From positions 930,001 to 994,000 of the forward strand of contig KE546979.1 in the NCBI GenBank assembly GCA_000442125.1: a stretch of DNA of 64,000 nt, read 5' to 3'. Of the stretch, positions 1 to 11,700 are shown piece by piece. A program made the translations under genes and the position numbers. This stretch comes from Opeltia flavorubescens. Lineage: Eukaryota; Ascomycota; Lecanoromycetes; Teloschistales; Teloschistaceae. The notes under the pieces are model-generated. The model did no database searches. It had not been told where the DNA came from and worked only from the letters and a program-made list of their open reading frames with translations. Every line of letters starts with the position of its first letter. Positions within the stretch are counted from its first letter, which is position 1.

Positions 1-189
1 TAAACTCCTTATTAGTAATTATAAAGTTTTTTAATATAAAAATAAATATTAATATTTTTATTAAAAAAAATAAAAAAAAAGTTTTTAGCAGATAATTATT
101 ATATTTATTATAAATAGTATAGAATAATAATTCTACTATTTTAGTAATATTAATATAGCTAGAGTAGATTAAAAGGATTTAATTCCTAA

Positions 190-775
190 TATTATTATTA
201 TAAATTTTATAGATTTAAATAAAAGTTTTAGCGAATATTTATATTTAAAAAGGGTTAATCTATTTTTAATATTAGTTTCCTTTAAAAATAATAATATTCT
301 ATAAAACTAATAGCGCTATATCTAATAATAGGAATTTTTTATTTTATAAATTCTACGAGTTTTATTATTATAAGCTTTATAAGTTTAAACAAAAATTTTA
401 GTAAATATTTATATTTAAAAAAAATCGATTTATTTTTAATATTAATTCGTTTTAATAATAATTATATTATAAAAAATAAAGAATATTATATTCGATAATA
501 ATAGGAATTTATTACCTTATAAATTTTATAAATTTTATTATTATAAGCCTTATAAATTTATACTTTATAAAGATTTTAGCGAATATTTATATTTATAAAC
601 TTTATTATTATAAGTTTTATAGGTTTAAATAAAAGTTTTAACGAATATTTATATTTAAAAAAAAGTTAATCTATTTATAATATTAATTCGTTTTAATAAT
701 AATTATATTCTATAAAAATAATAGCACTATATTTAATAATAAAAACTTTTTATTTTATAAATTTTATAAACCTTT
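190..775. repeat. tandem array, about 170-bp unit
   Basis: The landmark 'taag(c/t)(t/c)ttata' followed by an AAA-G-TTTTAG-GAATATT block recurs near 201, 371, 543 and 611. The spacings are 170 and 172 bp, then 68 bp for a shortened third unit. Each full unit also carries the blocks 'atattaattcgtttta' and 'taatagc(g/a)ctata'. About 3.4 copies are present and all are RIP-mutated. It is noncoding in its current state. It could be a satellite or the remnant of a repeat inside an older element. Confidence 0.7.
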
Positions 776-3700
776 AATTTTTAATTTAATAAATAATTTG
801 GTAAATTAAAGCTTTAAAAATAATAAAAAATAAATATTAATCTAAATTTAATTATATTTTTTTTGAATCTATTTTATTTTAAATAAAAATTTTAATTTTA
901 ATTAAAGATATTTAATTTATTATTAATATTTTATAAATAATTTTTTATTTTTTTTACCGCGAACTCGATTATTATAATAGTTTAATAAAATATTAATTGA
1001 AATATAAACCTAATAATATCCAAATTTTAAAATCTATTTAGTATTTATTAAATTTATAAAAATATACTAGCTTTTTTATATAATATAAAATTTTATAAAA
1101 AAAACTTGAGAATTTTTAATTTTTTTACCTTTTATATTTTTTTTAATAACTCGGCCGGTTGTAATAAAGAGTATATAAAAAAATTAAAATAAATATTATA
1201 ATTTTTATAATAATAATCGATAACGGAAATAAAAAATTTAAATTATTATTTCTTTTAATTATATTTTTTAAATAAATATTTTTATAATATCTATAATATA
1301 ATATTAATAACGCGATATTTTTTTTAGTTTAATATATATTAGTTTATCCAATATTTAAATTGAAAATAGTTTTAATTTATTATTTTTTTTAAAATAGCTT
1401 TTATATTTTATTATAAAATAATTTACTTTTAACTTTTTTATTCTAGTAAATTTTTAGATTTTTTTTTTAAAATTTTAATTATATTAATATATTTATATAA
1501 TATTAAAATTTATATAGCCTATAAATTAATTAATAATTAATAAAGAATTTCCTATATATTAGAATATACTAGGATTTTTTTTATTAAAAAAATAGATTTG
1601 TAAATAATAAAAATAAAATTTTATTATTATAATCGGAAAATAAATAATTTAAACTATAAAACTCCAGTTTTATAATAGATATATAAATAGAAAAACGATT
1701 TTAATATAACGAATTAATAGAAAATAAAGTTTTATAATATTTAAAATATTAATAATAATAATTAAATATTTACCTTTAATTTTATATTAAAAATAACCCG
1801 ATTTAATATTGATTATTAAAGCGAAAGTTCTATACTTCTATTATATAAATAAATTAATAAGTACCGCGTATTATATTAATATCTCTACTAATAATTAATT
1901 AGTTTTTAAAGTCGAGTAAAAAATATAAACGTTTAAAGTTTATAAAATTTTTAAATAAATATTTTTAGATAAAATAATCTAAAAAATATAAAAAAGGTTA
2001 TTTTCCTATTATAAAATAATTACTATTTTTTTATTTACTAATTATATTAAAAATAAAAACTGTTATTATTATTTTACCATTTGAATATTTATAGATAATA
2101 TTAAAATCGATTTTTATTTTATTACTAGTTAGTCGAATAATAATATAAATAATATTTTTTAATTTATTACTATATATTTATTAGCCGCGCTTAGAATTAA
2201 AATCTATTTTAAGAATCTAATTGTAATATTAGTATCTTTTTGTTAATTTAAAGTCCGAATAAATATTAAACGAGCTTATTTTTATTAAAAGACTAGTTAA
2301 TTTGATTATTTAAAAAAATTATAATTTAATTTATTATTTTTTTAATTTTTCTATTAATAAATTTAAACGGTATTAAAAACTATATATTTTATAAAATAAA
2401 TAATAATTATTAGAGTTCTTATTATATATTAGAATATAGTTTTTAAAATATTAATATTAATTTACTATTAATATTTTTATAATTCTTTTAATATATAAAT
2501 AGGCCGTTAAAATATCAAAAAGATAATAAAAATAAAAAAAACACTATTAAAAAGTTTAAAATAATATATAAAAATTATAGAACGCGAAAATAATTAAAAG
2601 ATATTTAAATATAGGGAATTATTTAAAAAATAATAATAATAGTAGTAATAAAAAAAAATTTATAAAATATATAATACGGGCGCCTATAATACAATTTAAA
2701 CGGAGAATTCCGAATTATATAATCTATAATAATTATTTTATATATAAAGTAAAATATATATTAATTATATTTAATAAAAAGAAATATTATTATAATATCT
2801 TTTCGGCCGCTAGTATATATAATAGATATTTAATATTATATATATATAATATAAATAATAGGTTTAAAATATTTAATAGCTATTAATTATTTAAAATTAT
2901 ATTTAATATTTATTTTATACTAGTCTAATTTTATTATATTTTATATATAAAAATTTTTATTAATTTTTTTTTAAAGATTATTTTAAATCTATAAAACGAT
3001 TATAATTTTAATAAAAGATATTTTTTATTATTTAATATAATTCTTTATTGTTAGAATTAACTAGTTTAATAAAATAAAGATTAAAGTTTATAAGTATTAG
3101 TAAAAATTAATTATATAATTAATCAAATAGCTATTATATATTAATCTAAAATCTATAACTATAAATATATTTCAAAATATTAAATTATACTATTAATTAT
3201 ATAGTACCCGCTAATAATAAATATATTAAAATTATATTCATTTATTAATTTTATAGGTTCGCTATTATTAAAAATAAAGAATAAAAATATTTATTTATTA
3301 TTATCTTTTATTCGTTTTTAAAATACTATTAAAAATTTATTAAAAGAATACTTTTAAATATTAAAATTAAAAAAATAGAGAAATATATTATTTTATATTA
3401 ACGTATATATTTTTCTTATTTATTAATATAAATAGTAGCGCTTTTAATTATATATACTATAATTTTCGATTAATTAGAGTTCTATTATAAAAAATATAGT
3501 TAATTTATAAAGCTATATCTAAAAGATTAATAAAAAAAAATAGTTTATATATTAATTGTTAAATTTAAAATACTAGATATATTATAATTATTAATCGTTA
3601 AATTATACTATAAAAAATTAATTACTAGTTTAGTATTACTAATACTAATTAATCAAATAATAAAATTATTTATTTACTTTTAAATTTATAAATAAATAGA

Positions 3701-4702
3701 TATAAATATTAAATATTTTTTAAACCTAATATTACTAGTTATAATAGACTAAAATAAATTCGAAAATAACTAACTATACTATAAAAATCTAATAGTAATA
3801 TAAAATACGATATATTATTAAAATAAAAGTTTAAAAGCTAGTTATATAAAATATAATAGAATTAATAAAATAAAAAATTTAATAATATATTTAATAGTTT
3901 AAAAGGAATTAATATTTATAATAAATTAATAAAATAATACTACCGGTAGTAAAATAAAAAAATAATAATCAAAGATTTGTAATTTAATTAATATAAATAT
4001 AGTTTTCGAATAAATATTATAATAAATTCAATAATAAAAGTTATAAAAAAGCGTTTATAAAAATTTAATAGTTAAATCTATAAATATATAAATAGTAGAA
4101 ATAGGTAACTAGTAGTTATACTAGCGATTTACTTTTATAATAAATCTAAACTCGACGGTTAATAATAAAAAGTATAATATATAAAAAAAGTAGAAGAATA
4201 AAGCTTATAAATATTATTTATATAAATAAATAATAATTTTAAAACCTTTAATAAAAAAATTAATATTTAAATATTTCAAAATCGTTTCCGATTAAAAATA
4301 GTAATTAGTAAAAAGTTAATACTTAATAATTTTAATATAAATTTCCCCTTTTATAAATTCATTTAAATAGATTATATAATAATTATTATTATTAAATACT
4401 ATAATATTAATAATATTATTAGTTTTTATTTTAACTATTTTATTTTTTATAGACTATATATTAAAAAAAATCATCCCGATCGATTTAATTATATTTCTAA
4501 TTATAATAAAATACTATTATTAATATACTACTAGGCTATTAGACTAGATTATAACTTTTTAATACTATAATATTATTCGATTTTACTACTATATACTATT
4601 TAAATTAATATTTATAATTATAAAATTAATAATTAAAAGAAATCGCTTAAAAATATATAAATATTATAGTATAATATTACTTTTTAAAGGTATCTATATA
4701 GT

Positions 4703-4866
4703 TTAATCTATTTTATATACTATAGCGGCTATTTAATCAATAATAATACTAGTTATTTAAATTATTTTATATACTATAATAGCTATTTAATCGATAATAA
4801 TACTAGTTATTTAATTTATTTTATATATAATAGCGGCTATTTAATTAATAATAATACTAGTTATTT
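4703..4866. repeat. minisatellite, 54-bp unit x 3
   Basis: The block 'ttttatata' followed by 'agcggctattta' and 'aataatactagttattta' occurs three times, starting near 4711, 4765 and 4819, an exact 54-bp period. The last copy ends 75 bp before the left end of element E. The period is divisible by three, so it could once have encoded an 18-residue repeat, but no open frame remains. Confidence 0.8.
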
Positions 4867-4940
4867 AATTATTAAATTTAAAGTTATTTATAATATAAAT
4901 ATTAATTATTAATTAAAATAAATTTTATATATAAATTATA

Positions 4941-5132
4941 TATTATAGTAATAATATACAGGTGGCCAATAGCCTAATAGAATACTATATACCCTGATTA
5001 AACTATATAATATATAGTATATATATATTAAGCTTGATTAATTTATCTACGTATTATATACCTTATATATACACGAGGCTAATTATAATAGATCTAGGCT
5101 TTTATATATAGTATACTGTATAAAATATAATA
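4941..5132 (-). repeat. 3' LTR of element E
   Basis: This 192-bp repeat matches 45541-45732 in the same orientation over its whole length. It opens with TATTATAGTAATAATA and closes with an AAATA-AATA end, consistent with an ancestral TG...CA terminus changed by RIP. The internal block 'ccttatatatacacgaggct' is identical in both copies. The 5-bp duplication TTATA lies directly outside. Confidence 0.85.
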
Positions 5133-5795
5133 AATACTTTTTAAAAAAAAATTAATATTATCCTCGATATCTTTTTTATAATATATAATAATATATACTC
5201 TATTAAATATTCTCTATATATCGACTATATACTATATTAAATAAAGTATTACTATATACTTTTATTAAATAAAATATTCTCCGTATAATTTACTTTTTAT
5301 CCGGTAATCCGTTCGGTTTTAATAATTTATTTAATTCTAGTAATTACAGGATTATAATAGTAGTAAAGTTAGGGTAATTATATATATAGTAGAAGGTAAT
5401 ATTACGCTTGTTTTTAATTGTTTCTAGAACTTATATTATTTTTATAACGAGGTTAATTTATTCTAAATCTATTTATAAAATTTAATCGTTTATTATTAAT
5501 ATAAAGTTTTTTAATTATATTATAGACGTTATTAATAATAAGTAGTTATAATTATAATTATTTTAAAAAATTATTATTATTAGTTTTATATTTTATAATT
5601 ATTTTAAAATATTTTTTAATTATTTTAATCTTTTTTTTAATAATTATGATTATTTATTTAAGCTTAAAGTTAAAATTTATTATTTATTAGGTAAATATTT
5701 ATATTTAAATATCTTTTTAAATAAATTAATACCCTAGAAACTATAAACGGGAAATTAATTTAGATAGTTTAAGTAAATAAAGTTTTTTTAGATTT

Positions 5796-6208
5796 TTATT
5801 TTTTTAATATCCTTTATCTTTTTAACCTTTTTTATCTTTTTTATTATTTTTATTCTTTTAGCTATTTTTATTTTTTTAATCTTTTTTATTTTTTTAACCT
5901 CTTTTATTTTTTCTACTACCTTTATTTTTTTAACTATTTTTATTCTTTTAACCTTTTTTATTCTATTAATTATTTTTATCTTTTTAGCTACCTTTTTACT
6001 TTTAATTTCCTTTATTTTTTTAATATTTTTTATCCTTTTAATATCCTTTAATATTTTAATTTCTATTATTCTTTTAGTCTCTTTTATTTTTTTAATTTTT
6101 TTTATTCTTTTAGCTATCTTTACTCTATTAATTTCCTTTATATTTTTAATTTTTTTTATTTTTTTAATTATATTACTTTTTTTTATTTTTTTAACCTTTT
6201 TTATCCTT
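5796..6208. repeat. 18-bp tandem array (Lys-rich hexapeptide on minus strand)
   Basis: About 22 imperfect copies of an 18-bp unit of the form 'attcttttaacctttttt' run head to tail on the plus strand. The strand bias is extreme: nearly all pyrimidine plus A. Read on the minus strand, each unit would give a six-residue repeat rich in Lys, Glu and Ile/Val, a pattern typical of a charged helix. The 18-bp register is kept through the array, which suggests it expanded while it was translated. It sits in the tail of element E, 0.7 kb from the 3' LTR. Confidence 0.75.
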
Positions 6209-8114
6209 TATTTATTTAGATTATATATATTTTTTTTATAATTCCCGCTATAATTACGCTATTATTTATTCCGCTACTTTTATAATCTATTTTAAATTTT
6301 TATTATTATAGTTTTCCTTCTTTTTATTATTATTAAAATTAATTATTAACCGTTTTTAATCTATTATTAGAGGCTTTAATAGAGGTAGTTTTAGTTTTAA
6401 TTCTAATCGTCGCTTATTTTTTAAGGTATATACTACCTACCTAAACTTTTTAGTTTACTTTAGTATTTTTAGAAAATATTCGAGTATTAACGGCGATAGA
6501 ACTAGTTTTAATACTAGAAATACTTTATTATTTATAAATATAATATACCCTTTTAATTTAAATTTCTTATTATATAAATTAAATAACTTAGTAGCTATAA
6601 AGTCTATATATATATTTTAAATTCTAGTATCCGGCTAAGCCGATTATAATTTATTAGCTTTTTTATTATTATATAGAAGGTATATATAGCGGTAAATAAT
6701 ATAAACTTTTTTATTTAAATAAACTAAACGTATATTATTAATAAAAGCCGTCTAGTTTATATTTAATTTATTTAGTTATATATTCCCTTTTATAAATATC
6801 TTTAATTAGTATTTATTAATATTTTATATTACTAGATTTAATTTAAGAACTTCGGCTATAATTATATTAAATAGCTAGTAAATATAGTCCGGTTATATTA
6901 TAAGGTTATTTTTATTAATTTTACCTCGGCTATATATTATAACCGAATTTTTATCTTTTTCCCCTAGACGTTAAATATATAATTTTCTAAAATTCTTTTA
7001 ATACGATATAATTTTAAAAAAAATTTTTAACTTATTATATTTATTTTATATATATAGATTATATAGTAGATAAAATTAAAATAGTCCTATTACGTTAGTT
7101 AAATTAAAATCTAATAATACTTTATAATTATTATTATAAACTATTATAAAAAACTTTTTAAAAATTTTTAAAAAGTTTATAATAAAGTTTTAAGCTATAA
7201 AAAATTCGAGTTCGAAGTATAGTAGATATAGGATATTATATTTATTTAATATTAGTATAAATAGGCTAAATTTATTAAATAGTCGTTATATCTAGTTAGT
7301 TATTATAGCCTGATTAGATAAATTAGTTTATTTTACTAACTAAGTATTAAATTTGGTAAAAATAGTAATATAATTATCTAGGAAGCTATTTATTATATCC
7401 TATTTAATATTTTAATAATTATATATAACTTAAAGTATATATAATAGCTTAAATAATATATTTAATTATATAAAGTTCTTTTAAAATATTAAAGCTAAAT
7501 TAAAAATTTTTTTATATAATTTATTAAGTCGTCTATTATAGAATAAATAGAAGAATTTATTATAAATATTTATATAATATCTATAGTATATTTTTACCTA
7601 GTTAAAGAATTTAAAGTAGTTATTTAATAAATAATTTAGTAGATATTTATTAAAAAATTAAAAGTATAGGTTTAACTATTTATATTAGTAGTATCCTAGT
7701 AAATAGAAATTCTAGAAAAAATTTTTATTATTCTTTCCGTCGAGAATAAAGATTATATTTTTTTTAAATCTTATTAATTTTTACGCTTCGCGTAGTTTTT
7801 TAAATTTAAAACTATATTTCTATTATATATCTAATATAAAATTAAGTAGTAGTTTATTTATATAACCGGCCTATAAAAAATTAACGTTATTATAATAAAT
7901 ATTTAATAGAAAGTAATAAATAGCGTCCTAGATAGTATAAAGGATTACTCGGCTTCGGTTTATATATCTAGCTAGTTAGATACCGCCTTAACTAATATCT
8001 TTAAATAATTTATTCGCTAGTTTAAATAAAGGCTAGGGCAGTTTAATAGGGCGTTCTAATACTAGTATTATAAGTTTTTACGCGGAAAGCTCCTCTATTA
8101 GAATAAGGTTTATA

Positions 8115-8158
8115 TATTAATATAATATAATATATATTAATATAATATAATATATAAA
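8115..8158. repeat. short duplication, 22-bp unit
   Basis: Two adjoining copies of a TTAATATAATATAAT-type unit lie near the junction between the chromodomain-side end of E and its unassigned tail. It is simple AT sequence of uncertain meaning. Confidence 0.5.
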
Positions 8159-8399
8159 ATACGGGATAAATAAAATTACAGCTAAATATACAAGCGCTAA
8201 TATATATAAGTTATATTTTAATAAAATTATCTATAAATAGTTTAAATTAAAAAAAAGATAAAAATATAATATATTATTTTAAAATAAAAGTAAAAGAATA
8301 TACTATAATAAAAATTTTTTAATATAAATCTATTAATATTAATTAAACTTTATATAAATATTTTTACTTTTATTTCGGTTTATTATAATTTTTAAATTA

Positions 8400-8529
8400 A
8401 TTTTACGGGATATAATATATCAGTAGTATACTATATTCTTTTTTATAGTTATCGAGTTCTTTACTACTATTTTCTAGAAGATCTTTCCTATATTATCTAT
8501 CGAATACCGGGCCGTATTTTTTCTATTAG
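8400..8529 (-). pseudogene. Element E chromodomain relic, distal part
   Basis: On the minus strand this short stretch continues the chromodomain that begins at 15712-15790 on the far side of element A. The conserved spacing of the fold (a tryptophan-glycine-tyrosine core followed by an acidic-aromatic stretch and a terminal helix) is recognisable, though heavily mutated. Chromodomains on Gypsy integrases of this type direct insertion toward modified histones. It is interrupted by the insertion of A, whose duplication ATTAG marks the split. Confidence 0.6.
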
Positions 8530-8735
8530 TATTGTATAGTAAGTATAGGGTAATAGTATTATATTAAAAGGTAAAGAATTATCTACCTATAGAATCTATA
8601 ACTAAATAAATATAGGCGCTAAGAGGCGCTAAATCTAACTAGATAAACTTATTTAAAAGGCCTCCTTCGGGTTATAGTAGCTATTTAACCTTATTTACCT
8701 TATCAGCCTTCTACCTATATAATATAGCCGTAATA
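8530..8735 (-). repeat. 3' LTR of element A
   Basis: This is a 206-bp LTR of the A/B/C/D family. It carries the family blocks 'aaaaggcctccttcg' and 'gcgctaagaggcgctaaa'. The end facing 8530 reads TATTGTATAGTAAG, a RIPed form of the TGTTGCACAGTAGG end preserved in element B. Confidence 0.9.
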
Positions 8736-11700
8736 GATACTAGTAATAAATAAAACTATTAGCCTTTAATAGTAGGCTCTTCCTTGTTTATAAACGGCTT
8801 TTTAATTTATTCCTACTACTTAATATTAGTATTAATATCGTTAGCGGTTTTACTATAATTTACAACCGATTCTAGACTAAAACGGTATTTATATTCTTCT
8901 ACTAGTACTTTAATATTATTTAAATAGTATTTAAATATTTATTAGTTGTTTTTAAATCTATAACTAACCTAGCGAATAAAATATTAAATAGAAAAACTTT
9001 TATTTTTATAAATACAGCGCTTATAAAAGATTTATTCGATTTTAAATTTTTTATTATTATTAATAACGACTAGAGGTATAAATATATAATAGCGCTAGTA
9101 GGGATTATTACTAGAGTTAATAATAGGCTTTAAATATATTATTAATATTATATTATAAATTTTTATAGTAGGTAGTAGCTCTAAATAATAAGCTAATAAT
9201 TTAATATATTTAATAATTTTAAAAAAGTTTACTAGCTATTATTTAATCTTTTTAAAAATAAGTTTTAGTATATTATAACCTTAATATAAATATATTTTTA
9301 TAAAATCGTTAACCTTAAAATAAATTAGTTAATAGTATATATTATAGTATTTTTTTATTTTTATTATAGTAAAAGTAATAGTATTTTTAGTATTAATATA
9401 TATAAACTAGTTTTCTTTTATAATTACTAGTATTATAATATTCTAGATTATAAATATATCTATAAGTTTACTAATCTTTAAAGTAGTCGGGTTATAGTAA
9501 TAAACTATCTATATTATAGCTAGAAAAGCAGCTAGTTTTTTTATAAAAGCGTCGGTAGAAGTTTTAAAGCCTATTATATCTTTTAGCTAAATAGTTTATT
9601 TAAAATTTAATAGATATAAAAAATCTAGTATTTTATAAATTTTAAATTCGAATAATATTTAATTAAATATTTTAAATATAAAATTATAGTTTATAAAGTT
9701 ATTAAAAGCTATTAATATTTATAAAAAAATAATAAACTATAGTTTAAAATCGTCTAGTATAGCGATATAATAGTATATAATAATTTTAGTAGTTTAATTA
9801 AACTATTTTAATATATTATTAATTTATAAGTATTAAATAGTAGAATATTATAAATCTACCTTTAATATTTTAAATATTTAGCGTTATAGCTAACCTATAA
9901 ATTTTTTATCGTGATCCGAATTTACTACTTTTAATATACTTTAATTTAATTTTATTAATTTATTTAATAGCTATTTAATCTATTATTTACCGCTTTAAAT
10001 AATTTTTTTAAATATATAAATAACTACTTTAATAAATTTATCTATTATTAATATATAATAATCGTATCTTTTATATAATTTTAGTAAAATATAAATAAAA
10101 TTAATAATAAATATATAAAATAGTTTTACTAGGCTAAATACTAGCTATAAAATCCTGTATAAATAGTAGCGAGGTATTTAATTAATTTAGTATTATAAAT
10201 AATAATAAATAAACTTATATAGTTTTATTAATATATTATATATATAAAGGCCTTCTATTAAATATTTATACGTGCGTATATAACTAGAATAGCCTATTTT
10301 ATTATATATTAACTAGAATACTTCCTTTTTTATATCTGTAGATATTACTAAATATAGGCCTTATTTATTATTATTAAAATAGAGTAGCGCGTTAATAATA
10401 TAATATAGTAGTTTAATAGTATTATTATTTAACTTTATATTAACTTTAATAAATTCCTTAATTTTAATTTAATAGCTTTTTTTTATATATCTATTAATTA
10501 ATTATTAGTGGAATTCGGTTAATATTTTTATTAGATTTACCGGGAAATAATATACTATAAAGGCCTTTATATCTAGCGATTTATTTATTTCTAAATAGTA
10601 TTCCCGATTAATAAGTCTTAATAATATATTTAAAATTATATTTATAACTTTAAATTTATAATAAATATTAAATTTAAAATATTAAAAATATTTAGAAATT
10701 TATATTAAATAAAAATTAAATTTTTTTATAAATATTATATTTAGGCTAATCTAGTATAAAATACTAATTATAATGAAATCGTTTATATAAATAATAATAA
10801 TATATTTAATTACTTTAATTATATAATAAATTTTTTTAATTATTTAAATACTATTTATAATCTTTAATTCTATAAACTAATAATTTATTTTAATATTTAA
10901 TAATAAATAGTTAAAAAATAAAATTAATCGCTTAAATTTTTATTTAAATTCTTTACTTATTTTATAAATAGCTTCGTCTATATTATAATAGATATAGGTT
11001 ATAAAACCGAATTTTTTACTAATATTTAGGTCTATATATAGTATTAAACTTTTATTAAAATAAACTAGAATTAATAGTAATAAAAAGAACTTTTATAGAT
11101 AGTAAAATACGTTAAATTTTTTAGGTATAAATACTATTAATAGATACTAGGTAGTAGTTTTTTTATAAATATTACTTCTAATAGTAATATCGCGGTTTAT
11201 ATAAATTTTATATTCCTAGAATAGTTTTATAATAGCTATATAATTATTAATATATTACTAAAAATAGCTTATTAAATTTAGATATTTTTCTAATTATTAA
11301 AATATATATAGAAATAAAAATTTTAAAATTATTTCTAGCTTATTTTTTATTATAATAAATTTAAAAGTATTAACCTTCTAATTTAATAGATATATAAATA
11401 TATAACTAATAAATAATTTTATAAATAATAAATATAGATTTATAATATTAAGGATACTAAAAGTTTAATTAAAATACTCTATATATTCTTCTATTAAAAA
11501 AAAATACTATAATATTATTAATATAAACTTTATAAAAAAAGCGAAATAAGCGTAGAGTTCTATTTATTATCTATTATATATACGCTAATAAGTTATAATA
11601 ACTTATTACTAGTATTTTAAATATTTTTTACCCTTAATATAAAACTATTATTAAATAATAACGATACTATTAATTAATCTATTATTAATAGAAAAAGCTT

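Larger units (their letters stand above)
1..4940. other. RIP-degraded background left of element E
   Basis: This stretch is extremely AT-rich, with TAA/TAG triplets in every frame on both strands and no domain that I can recognise. Apart from the two tandem arrays listed separately (about 190-775 and 4703-4866), I see no gene, LTR pair or inverted repeat. One plus-strand frame between about 3000 and 4330 would read Pro/Arg/Gln-rich if RIP were undone, but its stop density is no lower than expected for this base composition, so I do not call a gene. It is the older sequence into which element E inserted; it once ran on directly into 45738 onward. Confidence 0.6.
5133..8400 (-). other. Unassigned 3.2-kb tail of element E
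   Basis: This lies between the chromodomain relic of E and its 3' LTR, where Gypsy elements normally have only a short untranslated stretch. On the minus strand the part from about 6400 to 7000 shows a weak run of positions resembling the C-terminal half of a Ty1/Copia integrase. About 7000-8100 looks coding-like but unrecognised. The LTR-proximal part holds an 18-bp tandem array. I find no LTR pair, inverted repeat or duplication bounding a separate insertion. It could be an additional E reading frame, or a truncated Copia-type element that lost its ends. It is broken throughout. Confidence 0.4.

Noticed and set aside
3000-4330. Long plus-strand frame that would be Pro/Arg-rich if RIP were undone
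   Set aside because: Stop density is at or above the chance level for this base composition, so there is no evidence of coding.
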